Source: Chara braunii (Eukaryota; Streptophyta; Charophyceae; Charales; Characeae). From it: a stretch of DNA of 64,000 bases. A program made the translations under genes and the position numbers. The DNA lies in assembly GCA_003427395.1 (NCBI GenBank), contig BFEA01000585.1, positions 741,269 to 805,268 of the forward strand, given 5' to 3'. The notes beneath the pieces are model-generated. The model did no database searches. It saw nothing but the letters and a program-made list of their open reading frames with translations, and was not told where the DNA came from. Shown here in pieces: positions 11,234 through 21,652 of this stretch (the stretch's first letter is position 1; each line of letters starts with the position of its first letter).

Positions 11234-11329
11234 TTGACCGGCGACATTGATAAAGTTTGACCAAGGCGCTGACCGGGTTTGACAGCCCGTTGACCAGCTT
11301 TGACCGAAGTTGTTGACCACAAATTTGAC
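11234..11329 (+). promoter_or_regulatory. Cluster of seven TTGAC (W-box core) motifs
   Basis: TTGAC occurs at 11,234, 11,257, 11,279, 11,290, 11,300, 11,313 and 11,325, all on the same strand, mostly as TTGACC. TTGAC(C/T) is the core bound by plant WRKY factors. Chance would give about 0.1 copies in this span. It may equally be a decayed simple tandem repeat, so the regulatory role is inference. Confidence 0.4.
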
Positions 11330-12138
11330 GAAGCTGGAGTTGGTATAATCTCGCCGAGCCTTCAGCCTATCCCCTCACCCTATGGATGTGCATTCATCCC
11401 ATGGTACTTGTTGAGTCTGTTTGTCTCTTCTTTCTGCATCGAGTCCCTTCTGTCTAGGTGATAGGACTCCGTGTATGTGATCATAGAGCTGCGTTGACCA
11501 AACCCACACGGGCTGAGTAGGGCTGCTGTCCATGTTTGACGACTGACACGTCCCGGAGGCCTAACCCTCCCAAGGACCAGTACAGACCAACGAGCTGCTC
11601 AGTGTGGCATGGTTGGTCCAAAATCCGAGTTGTGGGCTGCACAACCAGTTGTCTAAGTATTAAGAGGGCTCTGCTGATCGCATCGTCCTGACTGCGACGT
11701 TAAAGAATTTTTGAGGAGTTATGGGGGATCTCCTTAAATGCTTCCTGATCAGCAGTAGAGCTTTGTAGTGACAACCTCAGAGTAGGTCTGGGCTAGAGAC
11801 CTTAGTGGACAGGGATCTAAACCGGAGTGAAAGCCTGGTGGGTTTGACCGCACGTGCAGGGCATCTGGGTGGCATCTCTAATGGACAGTGGTGGCAAAAG
11901 CTTCTGTCGGCATCTCACCTGGCTGGAACAAAGGGGAAGACTATGTGGTCCTTAGAGAGTCGGTCAGTCAGTCAGTGGGTAAGTCTACGTGGTGAGGAGT
12001 GGAACAGTCACTTGTTGTGCACCATTCACCATGGACGACTACCCCATGTACTCCTTGCTTGTAGGGTTCTCCATGTTGGGGACCCTTTGGCGCCTCCTGT
12101 TTCCATTAGGCTTCGGGCACACATTCTTGTGTAGAGTC

Positions 12139-14160
12139 ATGGCGAGGGGTGGTACAGGGACCACTCCTTATACGACGGAGCAGGAAGCGAAGGCTGCAAA
12201 GATTTTGGCAGAGCAGAAGGCCAGAAAAGAGGAGTTAGAGAAAAAGGCGAAGAAGGTGGCACTCTTGGCAGAGAAGGCCAAGAAGGAGAGAGTTGGAAGA
12301 AGAGCTGAAAAGGCTGTAAAAAGAAAAAGAAGTCGTCGCTCCTCTTCTTCCCCTTAGAAAGAAACGCGAGGAGAGAGGAAACAGGGGAGTCAAGTGGCAC
12401 GAAAGTGGAAGACAAAAGCCTGGAGAAGATGATGACAGAATGGGTAGCGAATTTGTCACTAGGGGAAGAAGAGGAAGCCATGTTGTTTGTTCCCCTGGCA
12501 GAGAGGGAGGCGGCGATAAGGGAAATACAGGCGGAGGATAATCTATTGCGCCGTCGTACTATGGATGAGGAAGAAAGGTTCGAGTGGAAGCAGCGCCTCA
12601 CAAGAGAGAGGAGGAGGTGAATGGAACTGGCAAATGAAATGTAGGAGCTGAGAGTGGCACAAGAGAGGAGGGGACAGCCGGACGAGGAAGCAGATCTTAA
12701 AAGTCAGCTACCTGTTCTGTCTCAAAACATAGAAGTCGTCGTAAGGGCCCAACAGGAGCAGATTAGACATTTGAAGGGCCACGAGATCGGTCTGCAGTCC
12801 ATGCGTTTAGGCTTCAAAGATTTTGCACACGATATGATGATGCGTGTGGGCACAAAGATGCAAACATGATTTGAGCGAACTGAGAAAATGTGCATAGGCG
12901 CCATAGAAGCCGCCAAGATAGCGGCCCCAAGGGAGGAGGAAGCACACCCGTACAGGGAACATGTAAAGGTGATTCCTACAGTGGGAAAAAGGGAGAGAAT
13001 TTCGATAACTGGGAGGCCAACATTAACTCTTAGGTGCACCTCCAGGATATCATCCCTGAGGAACAAGTCCTCGTCACCTTCCACGCCCTTGGAGAGGAAG
13101 CATCTAGCTTCACCAGATCGCTAGCCCGTGCTGCCAGATGTGATAATGATATGGTGGCATATTCTGCTATCATACCCCTTAGCGAGTTTCTCAAAGCCCT
13201 TCGAGATTGGTTTGCACATGTCATTAGGGGCCTCAAAGCCTCTGACAAGCTGCATACAAGGGCACTTAAAGGTGCCATGGACGAATTAGTTGCCATCCCT
13301 GACCATGGGGTTATTGAGCCCCAATTGGTTCAATTATTCTTTCATGCCATGCCCGAGAGTCTGCACTGACACTTTTATGAGAAGAGCAAACAGCCTAACA
13401 TGACCTACGATACGTTGAGTAGGGATGTAGTGGCTTTTGAGGGGCAGTCCATGCTATCGTCCATTTTCTGGCATAAGGACTTGGACAAGGGATAAAAGTG
13501 GAAAGGGCGTACCATCTCAAGCCAAGTCAGGGCCAAGGATCACTTGATCCTTACTTTAGATGAAGGTGGTATGGAGGAGGTCCCATCAAAGAGGAGGACA
13601 ATAGCGTGAGCCAGGGTAGCAGTTATATGCTGTTGTCGCGGCCTGAGGGAGGTCGCAGGGTAGAGGAGTGGCCGAGGTCAAAGGGGCCAGGCCTCTGGTG
13701 ATCGAGGACAGGGCCGCTAATGGACTGGTGGTAGAGGTAACCCCCAAGAGGGAGAAAGGGGTCAAGGTCCCCCGCAAAACCGTCCTTGTGGCAATCGATC
13801 ACCTTACAGGAAGGGTGAATGGCACCCTGGTCTGTCTAAGGGCAAACCTTGGGAATCGTTGGGCCTGAATCAGACAGTATGGCAGAAAAGGATAGATGCG
13901 GGTCAGTGCGTTTATTGTGGTGACCCGGGGCACATCATTAAATATTGTCGCAGGTATAGAGATGACCAGCGAGCTGCTGCAAAGGCAGCAAAAGGCAATC
14001 GTCGATAGGGGTTGCAACTGCCCTTACCCCTAGGCCATGTGGAGAAGGGTGCACGCACCACAAAGAAACTCTCAACGCACATGAGCCTATGGCAGAGGTG
14101 CTGGCCAGCGCCTAGGTAGTTGTCCAAAGACTGCTTGTGTTAGAGTCTTTGTAGGTGCTT
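12139..14160 (+). pseudogene. Element C gag (capsid, CCHC nucleocapsid)
   Basis: The start at 12,139 (MARGGTGTTPYTTEQEAKA) is chosen because a long charged, coiled-coil-like region follows (EELEKKAKKVALLAEKAKKER), as in the other gags here. Frames continue with shifts through 12,405-12,620 and 12,654-12,869. The capsid-like part at 13,034-13,369 reads LSEFLKALRDWFAHVIRGL and is followed by a stop. The nucleocapsid knuckle CVYCGDPGHIIKYC is at 13,907-13,948. At least four frame changes or stops are present. The protease follows within 30 bp. Confidence 0.8.
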
Positions 14161-14174
14161 CCCTCACATGACTG

Positions 14175-14882
14175 GTGAAAGAGTTAAAGGAGAGGATGCC
14201 ACCTTGGGCCAAGATGAAGAAAGATGGAAAAGGGCAGCTACTGCTAGTAAACGGAGAAGTCTTTAGAGGGAGAGTAGGGGCTCTAATAGACAGTGGGGCC
14301 ACCTGTAGCTATATTAGTAGAAAAGTGCTACGAAAGTTGAAGTTAAATTTGAAAGTCCAAAAGCCAGAAGATCCCATAGTCAGTATCCTCGAAGACAATC
14401 GCATGATGCGAATCGAGGATGACGTTGAGGGAGTCCAGGCGTATTTCCGCCTAGAGAAAGATGGGAAGGTATAGAGAGTTCTCCATTCCCTGACTCTCCT
14501 AGTAGAGGAAAATCTCCCGCTTGACATGGTCCTAGGAATGGACTGGGAAGAGGTGGCAGGAGTCATACTGCACTTGAGAGAGCATGAGTGTAGGCTTCCT
14601 AGTCCGTCAGGTGATGTTAAGACAACTCGCTTGTTTCGTGTGTCGGGAGTAGATAACCCGCTGGCACATTGCCGTCTCAGTGCTCCCGCATTTGCGCGAT
14701 TAGTAAAGGAGCAGTTAGAAGAGGTTTTTGTGGCCTATGTTAGGCCAGTCATTGAGCCTAAAAAAAAGGAACCTACCAACCCACCTATTGCCAAGCTGTC
14801 GGAAGAGTACGCAGATTTGTCAGATCCTCCTTCAGGTGTAGTTCCGTGTCCTATCCAACACCGCATTGAAATAGAGCCTTGC
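14175..14882 (+). pseudogene. Element C protease and protease-RT linker, cut by element B
   Basis: Shows ALIDSGATCSYIS (intact D-S-G-A active site, near 14,281-14,310), a stop at 14,473, then NLPLDMVLGMDWEEV in the protease C-terminal part. The linker follows, up to IQHRIEIEP just before RT. At 14,878-14,882 the sequence CTTGC is one copy of the target duplication of element B. The protein resumes at 20,974 with SKTPKGAQYRMS in the same frame, so B split this gene. Confidence 0.88.
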
Positions 14883-15051
14883 TGACGCATGCCCAATGGG
14901 ACAATGCGTAGGGAGCCAAGGATCCGCAATGTGATGAAAAGGACTGAAATGGACAATGCAAGGTCAGCGTAGCATCAACAAGCAATGTACATTCCGGTAC
15001 ATACAAGATGGCACAAAGTGGCGCAGTGGAAGACTTAAAAGAGAAGATCTG
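14883..15051 (-). repeat. Element B 3' LTR remnant (about 169 bp)
   Basis: Nearly identical to 19,677-19,845, the inner end of the 1.3-kb 5' LTR. Identity stops around 'aaaagagaagat', after which integrase coding sequence begins directly. The inner 1.1 kb of the LTR and the polypurine tract are missing, so a deletion joined the LTR tail to the integrase end. Confidence 0.85.
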
Positions 15052-15860
15052 ATGTAGCGTGCGGAAGTTCCGCACGGGTCAACCATCGGTCAGCTCTATG
15101 GGTGCAATATGCAAAATGGACCAAGAATTCAGTCGGCCTGTTGCCGTAACGTCGCTGGGATATGATGTCGCCCACCTCTTGGAAACCGTCCATTGAGGGT
15201 GGGTCTTGCGATAGTCGCCCGGGAAAGTCGTAAAGTTCTGCTGGCGTGTAGAGAGCCAACTTGGAGCAGTGAGAGACCGGGTTGACGGGCAAGTGGGCGG
15301 GCACTTGAATGATGAATGAAGGTCCTTCGGGTGCGTCCCCAGCAGGTGCCACGATCGGCCAGGGGCCCATCCATTTCGGAAGGAACTTGCGAGAGATATG
15401 TTGTTCGAGGCTGAATTCCCTAGCGGAAACCCATACGAGGTCGCTTGCGCAGAATGGACAAGGAAGATGCTGGCGGTTGGCCTGTTGGCGCATACGTTGC
15501 TGCGTCTTTGACATCTGGTCGCGTGCCTTGACAAGGAGCTCTTGCATCCGACGAACGAAGAGAAGATGGTCGTCGCCCGTGGGATGATTGTGTCCAACGG
15601 AGAATTGACCAGTGAGCCATACTCGAACTCAAAGGGCGACACCCCGATAGCGGGATGGATGGACGAGTTGTATGCCAACTCGACATCCGGCAGCCGCTCG
15701 ACCCAATCCTTTTGGTCGGGACGGATGAGAGTGCGAAGAAGGACCTTTGCGGTCTGATGTGCCCTCTCCGTTTGGCCATTGGTTTGGGGGTGGCGTGCCG
15801 AACTCGGCGTGAGGGATGAGCCCCATCGTTTGATGAGCCCCAACCAAAAGTCGGACATGA
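15052..15860 (-). pseudogene. Element B integrase core end, GPY/F region and chromodomain-like tail
   Basis: Minus-strand frames read FMSDFWLGLIKRWG (second acidic residue region), then HPQTNGQTERAHQ (Glu), then VELAYNSSIHPAIGVSPFE. The next frame gives RKFLPKWMGPWPIV (GPY/F region) and EVGDIISQRRYGN...FLVHFAYCTHRADRWLTRAEL, a chromodomain-like tail. A frameshift near 15,420-15,550 separates core and tail. The coding end abuts the LTR remnant, with no polypurine tract. Confidence 0.8.
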
Positions 15861-16990
15861 ACCGAGTGTCGCAGTCGCATATGATTTCCTTGGGGTAACC
15901 CTTGATTCAAATCCAACTGGCGTAGAGAACCTCTGCCAACTCCGGTGCCTTGGTGTGGTAGCGGCAAGGCAAAAACATGGCAAACTTGGTGGTGAGTCGG
16001 TCAACCACCGTGAGAATCCCATCCACAACCGTCTTGTGCTTGGGGAACGACTCTGTAATGTCCATGGCAATCGCTTCCCTTCGGCGCAAGGGGACCGGTA
16101 ATGGTCGTAGTTCGTCGTACGGAGGATGATTGCGGGGTTTGCAACGGCGGCAAACCTCGCATGACTCGCAATAGCACGTGACGTCGTCGAGAAGACCGGG
16201 CCACCAAAAGCGCTCGCGAAGTCGGCCAATCGTGATTGACTCCAAAGTGTCCGGCAGGGGGGCGTCGTGGAACTCGCCAAGAAGCCTTGTGCGCAAGTGT
16301 GAATCTTGCGGCACGCAAAGCAGATCCTTCCCCCGCGAGGGAACGAGCAAGTATCCCTCTTGGATCCGATTGTGCGAAGGCGTCGGATTGGGAGAGGAAC
16401 AATTTGCGTACTTGTTGCAAAATTCGGGGTCGACTTGATAGCCGCGGATGAAACTGTCCCGCAAGTCATCCTGTATCCTGAAGGTCCAGTAGACGGCGAT
16501 GCAGTGATCCGGACGCCGTGAAAGAGCATCCGCATAACTGTTTGACTTCCCCCGAATATGATGGGGAAAGAAGTCGAACTGGTGGATGAAAGCCATCCAA
16601 CGGGCGATCGTGCTGTTAACGGTGTCTTGGTTCTTGTAAAAGACCAACGGATTGTTGTCCGTTACCCATTGGAATTGGCGTCGACCAAGGAGGAAGTGCC
16701 GCCACCGCTTGAGCGCGTGGACGAAGGCGAGAAGTTCCTTCTTGCGTACGATTGAATGCACGACCGACACTTTCTTGCTGAAGTATTCGACCGGGTGCCA
16801 GTCCACGCCATCATGTTGTTCGAGGACAGCACCAATGCCATAGCCGGACGCATTCGTAGTGACGCGCGTTGGCAATAGCGGGTCGTATATTCGCAAGACT
16901 TCTGCTGATAGCAATGCGGCCTTAAGGGCCAAAAATGATTCCCACGCATCCGTCCCGAAGTCAAATGGCCGGTCCTTGCATTGAAGCTTG
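15861..16990 (-). pseudogene. Element B RNase H and integrase zinc finger
   Basis: A 341-codon open frame holds RNase H (RVTTNASGYGIGAVLEQHD, then WVTDNNPLVFYK, then ADALSRRPDH) and runs into integrase (LLGEFHDAPLPDTLE...CESCEVCRRC, then AMDITESFP). The first RNase H catalytic Asp of TTDAS is Asn here. In the zinc finger the second His is missing (HDAPLPDT where relatives keep a His). Sister element D keeps TTDAS. The frame is long but catalytically damaged. Confidence 0.88.
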
Positions 16991-17079
16991 GATAAGTGGG
17001 CTGCGATCTTCGAGTATCCTTTGATGAAACGTTGGTAGTAGCTGGCAAGGCCAACGAACGGAAGGACATCCGTGATGTT

Positions 17080-18000
17080 TCACGGCTCCGGCCAATCTTG
17101 GATGGCTTGAATCTTGTCCGACAACGGGCTGATGCCTTGAGGAGTGACGAAATGGCCCAAGTATTCCAACTCTTGATGTACGAACTCGCACTTGTCTCGG
17201 TTGGCTTTGTACTTGGCGCGACGGAGCGTCTCCAACTCTCGTTGAAGATGCTCGAGATGTTCGTCCAAGGTCCGGCTATAGACGAGGATGTCGTTCAAGT
17301 AGACCAGCACAAACCGGTCTAGCATCGCACGAAACTCGTTGGTCATCGCCACTTGAAAAGTCGTCGGGGCGTTGGCGAGTCCGAAAGGCATGACGACCCA
17401 CTCAAAATGCCCGTACCGTGTCTTAAACGCGGTCTTGTAGCGATCTTGTGGGCGTATCGAAATCTGATAATACCCCGACTTCAAATCCAGTTCGGAAAAA
17501 AATTTTGCGCCGCCCAAACGCCCCAGAAGGTCGTCAATATGGGGAAGAGGTCCCGCGTTCTTGACGGTTTGCGTATTGAGCTTGCGGTAATCGATGCATA
17601 GGCGAAGATCCTTGTTCTTCCTCCGCACGAAGAGCACTGACGCACCATAGGGTGAGCTACTAGGCCGGATCCAGCCTTTGTCCAACAAATCATCCAGCTG
17701 CGCACGGAGTACTGTAAGTTCCTCCTCGCTCATGCGATAGATGCAACCTTTCGGCGGCACGGCACCGACCTTGAGAATGACCACGTGGGAGATTGACTGA
17801 TCCGGCACCACGCCAATAGGTGACTCGAAGATGTCGGCGAATTCGTCAAGCAACCGTACCACACGGGGGTCCGAAGACAAGTCCGTGGGTTGAGATTCCG
17901 CTGCCGCGACGGTGCGAAGAAAACATAGGCCTATCTCAACGGTACGCTCGTAAGCGCAAGTGGCCCGAAAAGATTTGGCCGTCACGACTTGGCACCGGAT
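17080..18000 (-). pseudogene. Element B reverse transcriptase
   Basis: Long open frame with [79 protein letters not shown], then FVLVYLNDILVYSR. The YxDD catalytic box is YLND: the first of the two essential aspartates has become Asn, a G-to-A change on the coding strand. Sister element D has YLDD. The frame is otherwise complete to YLGHFVTPQGISP. Confidence 0.92.
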
Positions 18001-18140
18001 CAAAGGGTGCGGAAGAGGGATGGTACAAGGGTGCGGAAGAGGGATGGTACATGGTACTTCGGCGCCAAACGCGTCGCGGACCGTAAGTGTCCGCCGATGG
18101 AAGTTGACCGTATGATCCGCACGTGTTGGGGATGCTCTCA
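18001..18140 (-). pseudogene. Element B protease remnant with 24-bp duplication
   Basis: Only the C-terminal part of the protease is left (ADHTVNFHRRTLTVRDAFGAE). In the following segment a 24-bp unit is duplicated in tandem (about 18,004-18,051), giving CTIPLPHP twice where sister element D has it once. The active site is absent, because the deletion that removed most of gag ends just before this point. Confidence 0.85.
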
Positions 18141-18735
18141 CGTGGCGTTGAGCTAGGTGTGGCTGCTGCCCCCACCTCCTGGTCCAGTCGCTGTGTCTCG
18201 GTCTTGAGCGTTCCCACGTCTATCTCCAAGATGTTGACGCGGTCGACGAGGTCGGAGGGCCCAGCGCTGGAAGTCGCGACGGGACGCTGCTCCAGCTGCT
18301 GTATGCGCTTAGTCAGCGCCTGATTGGTGTGGTCGAGAGAGTGAACGTCCTCTGTTGTGCAATACAAGTAGCGAGGAGGTCTGTGACGCGGTTGAGCAAG
18401 AGAGCAATCCTTGTCCCGTAGTCAACGGAGTCTCCATTCTCGGCCTCCTTTTGCCAATCCTTGGCCTGTGTGTGTAACGCAGTTTCCACTTGAAGAGTAT
18501 CTCCTGCCGCCGTACGCGTTCTTCATCGGCGGCCTTTGCTGCTGCTGCTGCGTGCTTTTGTCGTTGATCTTCGACGATCTGACGCAGCCTCTCTGCATCT
18601 GCCTCCCTCTTCTTCCTTGTTGCTGCTCATGCTTCTGCCCGTTGCTTGCTTTCGGCCATGATGGCCGCCAATCGTGTCTCATAGGCTTCGTTAGTCTCAC
18701 CGGCCTTCTGATCCATCCCTGCTGTCTGTGAACGA
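18141..18735 (-). pseudogene. Element B gag N-terminal coiled-coil fragment
   Basis: Minus-strand frame IQQLEQRPVATSSAGPSDLVDRVNILEIDVGTLK matches the gag N-terminal region of element D (RQLEQRPVAAPDANSS...LEALEMDVGSLK). At about 18,130 it passes directly to protease sequence. Capsid and CCHC knuckle, about 1.3 kb in element D, are missing. The upstream part to 18,735 is frame-shifted Gln/Ala-rich coding sequence. Confidence 0.8.
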
Positions 18736-19618
18736 GTGAGCAAGGTCATGTGCCGCGGACAGTTGACGTGGCCTGCAAAGGTAGAGACTTACCAAGGCTG
18801 TAGCCAGAACTGGTAGGCAGTTGAGCAAGAAGAAGAGGAGGAGTTGGGAGGGAGAGGTGGGGAGTGGGGAAATCGAATGAATCGCCCAAATAAGGAGCCA
18901 CTAATCAAAGGATGAAAAGTTGGAACTTTGCACAAATTTCGAGAGAATAAAAATATATTAATTAAAGAAATTCTCGATTTCAAGTTCGGTAGGCCTCCTA
19001 TTTTCCCCCCACAACAGGTAGTTCAAATTTTTTTTTGAATTTCAGACCGTTAAACAAAATAATGATAACGAATGGAGATTGTGAAACTGAATTGCGAAAA
19101 AATTCCGCAAGTTTGGAGAATTGTGAAACATAAAAAAAAATTCGGAATTTCTCGGGTGAGAGTATGCGCAGTTTGAAAACAAATGACTGCCGAGGAATTT
19201 CCCGTAAAAAATAGTTTTTGAATCTGGGAATAAGGGTCAAATTTCAAAATTTATGTTACCCTCGGAATGCGTGAATAATAAAAGAACGCAAAAAAATTCG
19301 GAAATAAGTTCGAATAATGAAGTTCAGAAGAAAAAAAAAATTTCGGAATTTCAAATTAACGGGGAATTGCGAAGGAAAAGATGAATCGAAACAAAAAATC
19401 GTAATATTTATGGACCTCCAGCACCGGACTTTCAAATTTCATAAAAAGAAAAACGAAAATTTCAGATGCTACGCTATTGCGATTTTCCACGAAAAATAGT
19501 GGGAAAATGAAAGCCAAAAAGAAACAAAATTTCGATTTCGGCAGTTAGGTCGAAAATCTGCGATTTTGGGAACTAATTAGTGTGTCCTAATCAATCAATC
19601 AATCGATCTTCGATTGTC
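18736..19618 (-). other. Element B AT-rich leader
   Basis: About 0.9 kb between gag and primer site, AT-rich and full of GGAAATTTCG-like words. It shares 'ataaggagccactaatcaaa' and following text with the leader of element D (59,340-59,450). No ORF of substance. Confidence 0.7.
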
Positions 19619-19662
19619 CCCGCGCTTGTGTCAGATCAGGTTGTCCTGATTCACAAGCGGGG
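19619..19662 (-). other. Leader hairpin next to element B primer site
   Basis: CGCTTGTG (19,623-19,630) pairs with CACAAGCG (19,652-19,659), and ATCAGG (19,635-19,640) with CCTGAT (19,645-19,650) around a TTGT loop. The stem can extend by three more G-C pairs, with one bulge, into the first bases of the primer site. It may regulate priming or packaging; that is inference. Confidence 0.6.
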
Positions 19663-19673
19663 CTCCGATACCA
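19661..19673 (-). other. Element B primer-binding site, tRNA-iMet type
   Basis: Plus strand GGCTCCGATACCA is the 3' end of initiator-Met tRNA with one mismatch in 13. It lies three bases from the LTR boundary at 19,677 and fixes the element on the minus strand. Confidence 0.88.
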
Positions 19674-19676
19674 AAC

Positions 19677-20973
19677 TGACGCATGCCCAATGGGACAATG
19701 CGTAGGGAGCCAAGGATCAGCAATGTGATGAAAAGGACTGAAATGGACAATGCAAGGTCAGCGTAGCATCAACAAGCAATGTACATTCCGATACATACAA
19801 GATGGCACAAAGTGGCGCAGTGGAAGACTTAAAAGAGAAGATATGATCTGATCTGGACTGACCCGACATCCATCATACATCACACATGTGAGAAGGGAGG
19901 AGGGACCGTAATCACAGAAGAAAGGTCCCTCCTTCGCACACATACATGGGGAGATACCACAGATGAGAGATGGGGGAAAGGGACAAGACGAAGGAGGAGG
20001 AGAGGGAGTAGACCAAGATCGCAATAGCGAAGTCCCAAAAATAGTCCCTTGTCGAGTGTCCAATCAATGTCTGTCCCTGAATGTCGAATCAGATCCTGGG
20101 CAATGTGCCCAACATAACCTCTGCCTGTATTCCCTACTGATGATCTCTCTCACTCTCGTAGATGAAAAAGGTAAGAAAGAGGAAGAAGAAGGAGAAAGGA
20201 GAGAGAGAGATGGAGGAGGAAGAAGAAGAAGATGACATCCTCCTTGCTATCTCACCTGCAGGTAGCTTTCACCGTACTGACTGTGGTCGTCGTCGTGTCC
20301 AGGCACCGCGCGGAGCCCTAGCTATGGCGCCAGGTAAGTTCGTCGCTCGCAGGTAAGGCCTCTGCCTCTCTCTACTACCTACTCCGCTACTCCCTACTTC
20401 GTAGCTTGGCGCAGAATAACGCCGCTTCAACCAGCAGCGTGTCGCTCCAGAAGTGAGCTACTCGAACTGTCCCTTGCCCAGCCGCTGCTATTTGTAGCGC
20501 TGGGCAGGTTGGGCCTACCTGCTGCTGGCCTCAGAAAACGGCCCAGCTGGTCTGGGTCCCTACTGGACGTCCAGACCACGCTGCTGATGCAGCAAGGCGC
20601 AGAAATGCACCTAGCCTAAAAACGGCCCTGTTCCTGTGCACCTAGCCCAAGGCGTCGCCTTGGGACCTACAGGACCGAAACGATGTTTGTTTGGCGCCAA
20701 AATGTGCCTGGCCTCGTTTCGGGCCTGTCTCCGGTGTACCCAGTCCCAAGGTCCGTCCTGGTGCTGCAAATCTGAAACGGCATCTGAACAGGCAAAAATA
20801 AGATAGCACACACACACCAAAAGGTAAGTAAAACAAAGCCTATCTACCTAGTGTGCTACCTAAAGCCTGAAGGGCCGCCGTGGGCCTCCAGGGTGCGTGG
20901 TGTATGGTACGCGGCCTGTGGGCCCCTCAACAACCGTCGGGCCCCTCAAATGGGGCCCGTGTGGAGGCGCAGC
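19677..20973 (-). repeat. Element B 5' LTR (1,297 bp)
   Basis: On the element strand it begins TGTTACATGC and ends GCATGCGTCA, then three bases and the primer site. The outer end is fixed by the target duplication at 20,974. The inner 169 bp match the 3' LTR remnant at 14,883. Its outer 1.1 kb has no other copy in the window. Confidence 0.82.
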
Positions 20974-21652
20974 ATGTAACACTCGCAGTAAGACTCCCAA
21001 AGGAGCACAGTATAGGATGTCTCCGAAGGAGCTAGAGGAGCTGCGCAAGCAGTTACACAAGCTCCGCGAGAAGGGTTGGATTAGGACCAGTTCGTCTCCA
21101 TTTGGAGCATGTGTTCTCTTCGTCCCCAAGAAAGAGGGAGAGCTCAGAATGTGCATTGACTATAGGGGTCTCAACGTCGGTACTGTGAAGAATGCAGAGC
21201 CATTGCCCCACATAGATGATTTGTTAGATTGGGTGCAGGTTTGCAAGTACTTTTCAAAGATAGATTTGAAGTCAGGGTACCACCAGATAGAGGTTCACCT
21301 TGACGACCAGTACAAAACAACGTTCAAAATGAGATATTGCCATTATGAGTTCATAGTTATGCTCTTTGGACTAACCAACGCACGGGCCACGTTCCAGCGC
21401 TGCATGAACGACTTGTTTAGTTCGTGGTTAGATAGATTTGTAGTCGTTTACGATATTTTGATTTTTAGTAAGACGCTCCAGGATCATGAGGCTCATCTGA
21501 GGCAGATCTTGGAAAAGTTGCGCGAAGCAAACTTCAAGATCAACGCAAAGAAGTGTGAGTGGGCCAAGACAAAGATTTTATACTTGGGCCACGTGTTAGA
21601 TGGAGATGGCATAAAACTTGAGGACAGTAAAATAGCATCGATTAGAGACTGA
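20974..21652 (+). pseudogene. Element C reverse transcriptase
   Basis: Resumes the pol interrupted at 14,882. Reads [83 protein letters not shown], then FVVVYDILIFSK. Two codons of the YxDD box, including one catalytic Asp, are deleted in frame, so the enzyme cannot work. The frame runs on to LYLGHVLDGDGIKLEDSK and stops at 21,652. ORF sequence before 20,974 belongs to the LTR of element B and is not RT. Confidence 0.92.

Larger units (their letters stand above)
10077..12138 (+). other. Element C leader with internal tandem repeat, gap and microsatellite
   Basis: About 2 kb between primer site and gag. It holds two copies each of 'gtcgggagctaggaaggcg' (10,147 and 10,238) and 'gagcaaagagaggcgccat' (10,208 and 10,275), a GC-rich stretch at 10,340-10,800, a gap of 115 N at 10,853-10,967, and an (AG)n tract at 10,968-11,025. 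Long ORFs across the gap and microsatellite are artefacts. A TTGAC-rich cluster follows at 11,234. No gene is recognised. Confidence 0.7.
14883..20973 (-). mobile_element. Ty3/gypsy element B inserted in pol of element C
   Basis: Bounded by CTTGC at 14,878-14,882 and CTCGC at 20,974-20,978, a 5-bp target duplication with one change. Removing the insert and one target copy leaves the pol frame of C continuous. On the minus strand: LTR 20,973-19,677 (TGTTACATGC...CATGCGTCA), primer site, leader, gag N-terminus, protease remnant, RT, RNase H, integrase and a shortened LTR ending at 14,883. It lacks capsid, nucleocapsid and protease active site, so it is non-autonomous. Confidence 0.9.

Noticed and set aside
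20897-20973. N-terminal extension of the element C RT ORF
   Set aside because: These codons belong to the LTR of element B; the real pol sequence restarts at the target duplication, 20,974.
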